DNA from: an uncultured bacterium
GTDB lineage: Bacteria; Elusimicrobiota; Elusimicrobia; Elusimicrobiales; Elusimicrobiaceae
DNA length: 64,000 nt
Assembly (NCBI GenBank): GCA_949291515.1
Contig: CASEVY010000012.1
Span: forward strand, 62,001-126,000
Reading direction: 5' to 3'
The translations under genes and the position numbers were made by a program. Of the stretch, positions 1 through 5,765 are shown piece after piece (within the stretch, counting starts at the first letter, position 1; every line of letters begins with the position of its first letter). The notes under the pieces were generated by a model. The model saw only the letters and a list, made by a program, of their open reading frames with translations. It searched no databases and had not been told where the DNA came from.

Positions 1-1
1 G

Positions 2-1795
2 TCGACCTCAGGCCACGGCAACGACAGCGAATCTTTGAAGAAAGTAATGCCCAAAGCCTATAAGGAATTGGACAGCATACAGAAACGTCTGGAAAAGCAT
101 TACAAAGATATGCTTGACATCGAGTTTACGATAGAAAACGGCAGGCTTTGGCTTTTGCAGTGCCGCGTCGGCAAACGCAACGGCATAGCGGCCGTACAGA
201 TAGCCTTGGATATGTTGAAAGAAAAACTTATCAACAAAGTGGAAGCGGTGCTTCGCGTTTCGCCTTCACAGCTTGACGAACTTTTGCACCCGATAGTGGA
301 TCCCAAAGCGGAAGCCGCGGCCAAACCTTTGGCCAAAGGCCTTCCCGCGGGTCCGGGCGGAGCATGCGGTTTTATAGTATTTGATTCGGCCTCGGCGATA
401 GAAGCCAAAAAAGCGGGCAAAGAGTGCATAATCGTCCGCGAGGAAACCAACCCCGAAGACGTGGAAGGTATGCGCGCGGCGCAGGCCATTTTGACTGCGC
501 GCGGCGGTATGACTTCCCACGCCGCTTTGGTAGCCCGCGGCTGGGGCAAATGCTGCATAGTAGGCTGCAGCGAAATTACGGTAGACGCGGCCAATAAGGT
601 AATGACGGTAAACGGCAAGAAATTTAAAGAGGGCGATTTCCTTACGCTCAACGGTACGCGCGGCATCGTTTATGAAGGAAAACTCGCGATGTTGGACGCC
701 GGCGAAAAGAACGCCAATTTAATTAATTTCTTAAAGGTGTGCGATGCGGTAAAACGCCTTAAAGTACGCGCCAACGCCGATACGGCGGCAGACGCGGAAA
801 AAGCGAGAGCTTTCGGCGCGCAGGGCATCGGATTGTTCCGTATAGAACATATGTTCTACGGCGCCAATTCCGAAAAGCCTTTGTTCGCTTTAAGAAAGAT
901 GATACTTTCCGGCAGTACGGAAGAGCGCGTAAAAGCATTGAACGAGATCTTCCCGTATATGAAGAAAGATATTAAAGCCACTTTAAAGGCTATGGCGGGT
1001 TTCCCGGTAACTATCCGTCTTATGGATCCGCCGTTGCACGAGTTTATACCGCACAGCAAAGACGCGGTGGAAGCGATTTGCAAGGCTTTAAATATCACAG
1101 CCGAGCAGTTTGAGAAACGTGCGGACGCTCTGAAGGAAAGCAACCCGATGATGGGGCACCGCGGTATCCGCTTGGGCGTAACCTATCCCGAAATAACGGA
1201 AATGCAGGCCAGAGCAATATTCGAGGCTGCTTCCGAGTTGGTCAAGGAAGGGCTGAAGATTACCCCCGAGATTATGATACCGGTAGTCTGCGACGAAAAA
1301 GAAATCGTCAATCAGAAACCTATAATCGAGAAAGTCCACAAAGAAGTCTGCGCCAAGTTCGGTAAGAAAATAGCCTATACTGTGGGTACGATGATAGAAA
1401 TACCCAGGGCGGCTATAACTTCGGCCGATATCGCGCAGGTTGCGGATTTCTATTCTTTCGGCACCAACGACCTTACGCAGATGACATTCGGCTTCTCCCG
1501 CGACGATATCGGCGCATTCGTGCCCGATTATATCGGCAAGGGTATCTTGAAGAACGATCCGTTCCAAATATTGGATCAGCACGGCGTCGGCTTCTTAATC
1601 CGCCACGCGGTGAAAGCGGGGCGCGGAGTAAAAGCCAATTTGAAGATAGGCATTTGCGGCGAGCACGGCGGCGAACCTTCCAGCGTGGAATTCTGCCACA
1701 GGGAAGGTTTTGACTATGTATCCTGCTCTCCTTTCCGCGTGCCAATAGCGAGATTGGCGGCCGCTCAAGCCAGCGCTAAGGAACTTAAAAAGTAA
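2..1795 (+). CDS. ppdK: Pyruvate, phosphate dikinase, 5'-truncated by window edge
   Basis: Catalyses the reversible interconversion of pyruvate, ATP and Pi with PEP, AMP and PPi in the cytoplasm, often as the PPi-linked pyruvate-forming step of anaerobic glycolysis. The frame is open from base 2, so about 597 C-terminal residues are present and roughly the first 300 (most of the ATP-grasp domain) lie outside the window. The swivelling phosphohistidine domain is visible as GGMTSHAALVARGWG, with the catalytic His at codon 518-520. The C-terminal PEP/pyruvate barrel has GTMIEIPRAA, SFGTNDLTQM and GICGEHGG, the last with the catalytic Cys at codon 1655-1657. A strong terminator follows, so ppdK ends its transcription unit. 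Identity is firm. Confidence 0.97.
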   Translation, partial: STSGHGNDSESLKKVMPKAYKELDSIQKRLEKHYKDMLDIEFTIENGRLWLLQCRVGKRNGIAAVQIALDMLKEKLINKVEAVLRVSPSQLDELLHPIVDPKAEAAAKPLAKGLPAGPGGACGFIVFDSASAIEAKKAGKECIIVREETNPEDVEGMRAAQAILTARGGMTSHAALVARGWGKCCIVGCSEITVDAANKVMTVNGKKFKEGDFLTLNGTRGIVYEGKLAMLDAGEKNANLINFLKVCDAVKRLKVRANADTAADAEKARAFGAQGIGLFRIEHMFYGANSEKPLFALRKMILSGSTEERVKALNEIFPYMKKDIKATLKAMAGFPVTIRLMDPPLHEFIPHSKDAVEAICKALNITAEQFEKRADALKESNPMMGHRGIRLGVTYPEITEMQARAIFEAASELVKEGLKITPEIMIPVVCDEKEIVNQKPIIEKVHKEVCAKFGKKIAYTVGTMIEIPRAAITSADIAQVADFYSFGTNDLTQMTFGFSRDDIGAFVPDYIGKGILKNDPFQILDQHGVGFLIRHAVKAGRGVKANLKIGICGEHGGEPSSVEFCHREGFDYVSCSPFRVPIARLAAAQASAKELKK

Positions 1796-1816
1796 GCAAA
1801 GGAAGTTTGTTTTTGA

Positions 1817-1848
1817 AAGCCTCCCGTTTAAAAGCGGGAGGCTTTTTT
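1817..1848 (+). terminator. Rho-independent terminator of ppdK
   Basis: The arms GCCTCCCG (1819-1826) and CGGGAGGC (1835-1842) form a GC-rich stem followed by six Ts. It lies about 20 bases after the ppdK stop and separates that gene from the secreted-protein cassettes. Confidence 0.9.
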
Positions 1849-1904
1849 GACGCCAATAAATAATATGCTTGTTTAAATGATTATTCTGTTTCTTGTGTAG
1901 AAAG

Positions 1905-2151
1905 ATATGTTTATGTTTTCTAAATTCTGCCATTAAGCATTTTGCTTTTTCAAAAACGGATAAGAAATACGATTGTTTTTTCCCGCAGATATTGTTGCGG
2001 GATATTTTGCGTCATTAATTTAAATGGTAATTTTGTTTGCCGCTTCTTATTTTTTTTGATTATAAAATCTATTTTTGATACTTTTGCCGTACGTCGAAGA
2101 TAACCGAAAAATCAAAAAACGCTTGACTGTTTTTTTTTTTTTGATAAATTT
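1905..2151 (+). repeat. Conserved cassette leader, copy 1
   Basis: First of three homologous upstream segments (others at 3138-3373 and 4288-4532). Bases 1938-2127 match 4320-4508 with only about one substitution and one T indel. It contains a hairpin, TCCCGCA...TGCGGGA (about 1980-2001), a GCCGTACGTCG block near 2087, and ends in a promoter-like TTGACT plus T tract. It fills most of the 454-base gap between ppdK and the first cysteine-rich gene. The function is unknown. The near identity of copies 1 and 3, set against strongly diverged coding regions, suggests recent duplication, gene conversion or strong regulatory constraint. Confidence 0.85.
2123..2150 (+). promoter_or_regulatory. Promoter with 13-T homopolymer spacer, copy 1
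   Basis: The -35-like TTGACT is at 2123-2128 and the -10-like TAAATT at 2145-2150, separated by 16 bases: one G, thirteen Ts (2130-2142), then GA. The predicted 5' UTR is about 90 bases. All three cassettes keep the same arrangement, which supports a functional role. A homopolymer at this position could change spacer length by slippage. Confidence 0.6.
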
Positions 2152-2249
2152 CTGTATGTTATTGGAGGGAATATTTTTATTCGTGTTTGCTTCTTCAAAA
2201 TTCGCGTATTTCCGATAAATAACTAAATTTGTATTTTGTGAGGCAAAAA

Positions 2250-3071
2250 ATGAAGAAATTTAAAATTAAAGCGGTTTTAAGGAGTTTTCTTTTTGTCTTT
2301 TTTGTTTCTACGGCAAGTCTGCCATTGTTTGCCTACTGTGAAAGCGGAAAGGACAATAGCGTACATTACGCTGTTCATGACGGAAGATGTATGGCGTACT
2401 ATTGTAAGGATTATAATGACCCATATTGGCTTGGCGGCGGCGGAGATAACTGCGGCGACCAAGAGTGCGAGGTCGGTACTAACCAATATAAAGCTTCTGG
2501 CGAGTGTGATACTTTGAAAAGAACTTGTTGCAAAAACGGTTTTTTTTCGGAATGGGGCAAAGAGTGTGATCCCTCAAGCAATTGTTCTTCAACCCAGTGT
2601 TGGAACGGTTCGTCGTGTGTAAGCAAGCCTACTCAGCAGTGCAGTTGTTCTAACGGGACGTGTACTCGTACTTATACTTGTAACACCGGGACCGGGTGGA
2701 CTTATAAGGACAGCACGTGCAAGTGCAACAGCGGTTATAGCTACGTAAACGGTTCATGTGAGAACTGCATTCGGGGCGAATCACCGACTTTTACGGTCAG
2801 AAATTGTATGGAATGTTGGAATAAGGCTTTGGAAATGACAAACTCTTCCAGTTATAGACAGTGTACTTCCGATAATGACGTAAATTGTTATTTGAGGGTA
2901 CACAGCTATGTTACAAGCGGTACTCCGTATAATTGCACATCTTCAAATACTAAATACGGTGTGCAGACTGGCGGCGCCACACCGATATTATATATGCGAT
3001 ATTCTGAAGGAGTGGGGGGGATTAATAGATTTTGCATTATGGAAAATATGCAATATAGATGGTGCCGTTAA
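2250..3071 (+). CDS. Secreted cysteine-rich protein, cassette 1
   Basis: Function unknown. The start is set at the ATG at 2250, preceded by GTGAGG at 2238-2243; an in-frame TTG upstream is less likely. The 273-residue product has a basic N-terminus and a hydrophobic segment ending near LPLFA, consistent with a Sec signal peptide. The mature part is very rich in cysteine, with a core shared with the next two proteins: a CxxxxRxCC segment, FFSEWGKEC, a CW(N/D)GS..C segment, CSCSNGTC, then a GTGW...CKC..GY...C stretch. The WSEWG-like motif recalls the WxxWxxC core of thrombospondin type 1 repeats, but that is resemblance only. Disulfide-rich export to the surface or medium is inferred. A cassette-type terminator follows. 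Confidence 0.8.
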   Translation: MKKFKIKAVLRSFLFVFFVSTASLPLFAYCESGKDNSVHYAVHDGRCMAYYCKDYNDPYWLGGGGDNCGDQECEVGTNQYKASGECDTLKRTCCKNGFFSEWGKECDPSSNCSSTQCWNGSSCVSKPTQQCSCSNGTCTRTYTCNTGTGWTYKDSTCKCNSGYSYVNGSCENCIRGESPTFTVRNCMECWNKALEMTNSSSYRQCTSDNDVNCYLRVHSYVTSGTPYNCTSSNTKYGVQTGGATPILYMRYSEGVGGINRFCIMENMQYRWCR

Positions 3072-3094
3072 GGCATCAGTCCCTAAACTAACCG

Positions 3095-3123
3095 CCCCGC
3101 CGCTGAAACGGCGGGGTTTTTTT
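3095..3123 (+). terminator. Cassette terminator, copy 1
   Basis: The arms CCCCGCCG (3095-3102) and CGGCGGGG (3109-3116) enclose CTGAAA and are followed by seven Ts. The sequence from CTAAACTAACCG through the stem is repeated almost exactly after the other two cassette genes. Confidence 0.92.
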
Positions 3124-3137
3124 GTCTTAAAGAATAG

Positions 3138-3373
3138 AATGTTTACATTTACTAAACTCTGCCATTAAGTATTTTTAAAAATCGGATAAAAAGTACGCTT
3201 ATTTTATAGCGCAGATTTTTTCCCGGCTATTCTTGCGCCATTACTTTAAAGACATTTTTGTTCGTTGCTTTTTATTTTTTTGCTTGTAAATGCCTCTTGA
3301 GAGTTTTGTCGTACGTATAAGTTAACCCAAAAATTAAAAAGCGCTTGACTGTTTTTTTTTTTTTGATAAATTT
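3138..3373 (+). repeat. Conserved cassette leader, copy 2 (diverged)
   Basis: Recognisable along its length as a homologue of the leaders at 1905-2151 and 4288-4532, but clearly diverged. Shared blocks are GTTTAC/TATG...CTGCCATTAAG, a hairpin-forming GCGCAGA...TTGCGC segment in place of CCCGCA...TGCGGG, GTCGTACG, and the final GCGCTTGACTG plus T run. It fills the 393-base gap between cassette genes 1 and 2. Confidence 0.75.
3345..3372 (+). promoter_or_regulatory. Promoter with 13-T homopolymer spacer, copy 2
   Basis: TTGACT is at 3345-3350 and TAAATT at 3367-3372, with a 16-base spacer made of G, thirteen Ts (3352-3364) and GA. The spacing is identical to copies 1 and 3 even though the upstream leader has diverged, so the promoter architecture appears to be under constraint. 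Confidence 0.6.
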
Positions 3374-3464
3374 TTTGTGAAATCTAGACGCCGGGATTAA
3401 ACAATGTTTTTTTGTGTAATAATTGTTCAGATTTCTTTTTTTGGGTAAAAAAGGAGGAAAATGG

Positions 3465-4190
3465 ATGCAGAAAAGAAAAATCTTTTTGATGGGATTTTTA
3501 TTCTTTCTCGTAAGCGTAAATATTTCTGCTTTAGAATTAAAACCAATTCAGACATGTACGCCTGGAACTGTGGAGTATAAGCCTGAGGGGAGTTGCGATA
3601 CGACTAGCAGAAAATGCTGTGGCGGAAGTGGCCTGTTGGGCTTTTGGAGCGAATGGGGAGAAGAATGTGATGAAGGCAGTTCCTGTGGGCCCGATCAATG
3701 TTGGGACGGCTCAGAGTGTGTCAACAAACCTTCCGCCGGTACATGTTCTTGTACAAATGGGACATGCCAAGTTATCTATACCTGCAAGAAAGGTACAGGG
3801 TGGCAGAAAAAAGAGGTTTGCACGTGTAAAACAGGATATAAGAAAAGCCCTTATACGGGGCAATGCGTGCATGCAAGCTGTTTGGAGAGTTGTTCTTCCG
3901 GTTCATACAGAAGACAGAAATATAACAGTGATCAATGCGAATGCTGTTTTGCGTCCTGCAGTTTGTATCATAACGGCTTATGTCAGTTCGTAACCGGGGC
4001 GTGTAATTGTCTGAGTTTTTCTACGGGAGTGGATTCTTCTCCTCTAGGCGGCACATGTTGCAGGAGAGGCTCTGCCGGGTATATATATAAATTGCCTTCT
4101 ACGTTTTCTTCTTGTGTTCAATTTGGCCAAGCTGCTTATGGTGAGAGCAATTGGTATCAAGTTACCTGCCCCGGACCTCAGCCATGTTGA
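3465..4190 (+). CDS. Secreted cysteine-rich protein, cassette 2
   Basis: Function unknown; paralogue of the proteins at 2250 and 4641. The start is the ATG at 3465, because AAGGAGGA at 3451-3458 lies at ideal spacing. The product is 241 residues. The signal peptide is KKR-type, with a hydrophobic run ending near VNISA. The mature region holds GTVEYKPEGSC, RKCC, FWSEWGEEC, CGPDQCWDGSEC, CSCTNGTC and GTGW..KEVCTCKTGY, in the same order as the cassette 1 protein, then a different cysteine-rich C-terminal third. So the N-terminal module is conserved and the C-terminus is variable, a pattern typical of secreted or surface paralogue families. Extracellular location is inferred. Confidence 0.8.
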   Translation: MQKRKIFLMGFLFFLVSVNISALELKPIQTCTPGTVEYKPEGSCDTTSRKCCGGSGLLGFWSEWGEECDEGSSCGPDQCWDGSECVNKPSAGTCSCTNGTCQVIYTCKKGTGWQKKEVCTCKTGYKKSPYTGQCVHASCLESCSSGSYRRQKYNSDQCECCFASCSLYHNGLCQFVTGACNCLSFSTGVDSSPLGGTCCRRGSAGYIYKLPSTFSSCVQFGQAAYGESNWYQVTCPGPQPC

Positions 4191-4246
4191 AAAATCTAAA
4201 ATTGAATACTTTCTAAGAGGGCATTTAAGCCTCTCTAAACTAACCG

Positions 4247-4275
4247 CCCCGCCGCTAAAACGGCGGGGTTTTTTT
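4247..4275 (+). terminator. Cassette terminator, copy 2
   Basis: The arms CCCCGCCG (4247-4254) and CGGCGGGG (4261-4268) are followed by seven Ts. An extra small hairpin (AGAGGG...CCTCTCT) precedes it, as at cassette 3. Confidence 0.92.
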
Positions 4276-4287
4276 GCGCAAAAAAAG

Positions 4288-4532
4288 GTATGTTTATGTT
4301 TTCCAATTTCCGCCATTAACATTTTGCTTTTTCAAAAACGGATAAGAAGTACGATTGTTTTTTCCCGCAGATATTGTTGCGGGATATTTTGCGTCATTAA
4401 TTTAAATGGTAATTTTGTTTGCCGCTTCTTATTTTTTTGATTATAAAATCTATTTTTGATACTTTTGCCGTACGTCGAAGATAACCGAAAAATCAAAAAA
4501 CGCTTGACCGGTTTTTTTTTTTTGATAAATTT
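4288..4532 (+). repeat. Conserved cassette leader, copy 3
   Basis: Nearly identical to copy 1 (4320-4508 against 1938-2127), including the CCCGCA...TGCGGG hairpin and the GCCGTACGTCGAAGATAACCG block. Direct repeats of this length flanking cassettes 1 and 2 could recombine to delete both and join the first leader to cassette gene 3. It fills most of the 450-base gap between cassette genes 2 and 3. Confidence 0.85.
4504..4531 (+). promoter_or_regulatory. Promoter with 12-T homopolymer spacer, copy 3
   Basis: TTGACC is at 4504-4509 and TAAATT at 4526-4531. The spacer is GG, twelve Ts (4512-4523), then GA, again exactly 16 bases. One T has been exchanged for G compared with the other copies while total length is unchanged, which points to selection on spacer length. 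Confidence 0.6.
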
Positions 4533-4640
4533 TCTTTGAAAACAAGCCGGCAAGAGATGAATTGCAGTTTTTTATTCAAGACTTCGTTATAGGCTGTTTT
4601 TATGTAAGGTTAGTTGAAAATATTAAAAGGAGTCATTTTT

Positions 4641-5474
4641 ATGCTTAAGATATACGGGAAACTGATAGTTTGTTTAAGTTTGTTTATGTCTAGCGGCTTT
4701 TTCGCATATTCGTATGACCTCGTATTGGATAAGCCTTTAACAGAGTGTACTGGCGGCCAAGAGCAATTTCTGTCATGCGAAAGAACTCTGCCAAACGGGC
4801 AGAAACAAACAGGCAGTGGCGCATGCCGATGTTCGGGCGGAATGTGGTCAGGCGGATGTACATTGCCTGAAATTACTTATACCGAAATTGGTCTTAAAGG
4901 GAGCAGAAGCTGTACAATGCCAAGAGAGATAAGAGGATGCGGTATGTTTTCGGAAGTCACTGGTGGGGACCCTGTTTGCGGAGAATGGAGCGGAGATGAA
5001 GAAGAAGAGGACGTAATAGAAATAGCTGACAGGTGTACTTTAGGTGCTCTTCAGTATCGCCCTGACCCCAATAATGAATGTGGAACGCAAACGCGTGAAT
5101 GTTGTTATCCAAAAGCCAGTCTGTTTGTAAATGCTTGGAGCGAATGGGGAGAAGGCTGCACCTTTGGAGAGTGTGACCCTAATTCAAAACCTAGGCTTTG
5201 CTATGTAGAAAATGGGAGTTGCACAATAAAAGATTGTAATTGTGTTTCTGGCAAATGGGAATGTACTAAAAATATAATCTGCGATAGCGGGTACATATTA
5301 AACGGAGGGGTGTGTAAATCGATGCAAATAATACCTCCTTCCCAAAATTGTTTGAACAAGGCGTGCAATACTAATGTGGATTGTTCTTTATGTGGAAACG
5401 GATGGTCTTGTGTCCAAATAAGTACAGGGGGCCCTGTAAGAAAGATATGCCAACGGGGACTCTCTTTCCCTTAA
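4641..5474 (+). CDS. Secreted cysteine-rich protein, cassette 3
   Basis: Function unknown; third member of the tandem family. The ATG at 4641 is chosen because AAAGGAGT at 4625-4633 lies just upstream. The product is 277 residues with a signal peptide ending near FFAYS. It differs from its two neighbours by an N-terminal insertion (about residues 30-130) with its own cysteines and an acidic EEEEDV stretch. After this comes the family module: CTLGALQYRPD, RECC, NAWSEWGEGC, a C-rich linker, NGSCTIKDCNC, and a GYILNGGVC ending. The C-terminal tail carries CNKAC-like cysteine pairs. The shared SEWG core and identical upstream and downstream signals mark common ancestry. Export to the cell surface or medium is inferred. 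Confidence 0.8.
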   Translation: MLKIYGKLIVCLSLFMSSGFFAYSYDLVLDKPLTECTGGQEQFLSCERTLPNGQKQTGSGACRCSGGMWSGGCTLPEITYTEIGLKGSRSCTMPREIRGCGMFSEVTGGDPVCGEWSGDEEEEDVIEIADRCTLGALQYRPDPNNECGTQTRECCYPKASLFVNAWSEWGEGCTFGECDPNSKPRLCYVENGSCTIKDCNCVSGKWECTKNIICDSGYILNGGVCKSMQIIPPSQNCLNKACNTNVDCSLCGNGWSCVQISTGGPVRKICQRGLSFP

Positions 5475-5517
5475 TGGAAAATTTTAAAGAGGTTTGAAAC
5501 CCTCTCTAAACTAACCG

Positions 5518-5547
5518 CCCCGCCGCTGAAACGGCGGGGTTTTTTTA
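5518..5547 (+). terminator. Cassette terminator, copy 3
   Basis: The arms CCCCGCCG (5518-5525) and CGGCGGGG (5532-5539) are followed by eight Ts. The hairpin AGAGG...CCTCT immediately upstream is shared with copy 2. Between here and the next terminator I see nothing recognisable. Confidence 0.92.
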
Positions 5548-5713
5548 TTTGGAAACCAGGACAAGACGGAAAATATTCATTTATAAAAACAAGTGATATT
5601 TAGCAGGATAGTTTGCACTCCGGCTTTTATTCTTTCCTTTTTCCACTATGATTATCGTTATTTGAACAGCTTTTAAAATCGGCCCGGTGGTTTATTTTGC
5701 CGAATATTTTGCC

Positions 5714-5749
5714 AAAAAAGAAACGAGGATAAAGTTGGTATCCTCGTTT
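5714..5749 (-). terminator. Terminator of the acyl-CoA synthetase gene
   Basis: The inverted repeat AAACGAGGA (5721-5729) / TCCTCGTTT (5741-5749), read on the minus strand, is followed by a T run (5714-5719). It lies just past the stop of the minus-strand gene. Confidence 0.85.
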
Positions 5750-5765
5750 CGTCGCAATTTTCAAG

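Noticed and set aside
100-666. Long open frame on the minus strand inside ppdK
   Set aside because: It lies opposite a firmly identified gene, has low-complexity Ser/Ala-rich translation without any recognisable motif, and has no ribosome binding site.
4114-4440. Open frame crossing the cassette 2 terminator
   Set aside because: It runs through the terminator stem and the leader repeat in a different frame from the real gene; its translation is leader sequence.
1905-4532. CRISPR or transposon origin of the leader repeats
   Set aside because: Only three long copies at gene spacing, no regular short repeats, no terminal inverted repeats, no transposase and no target-site duplication visible.
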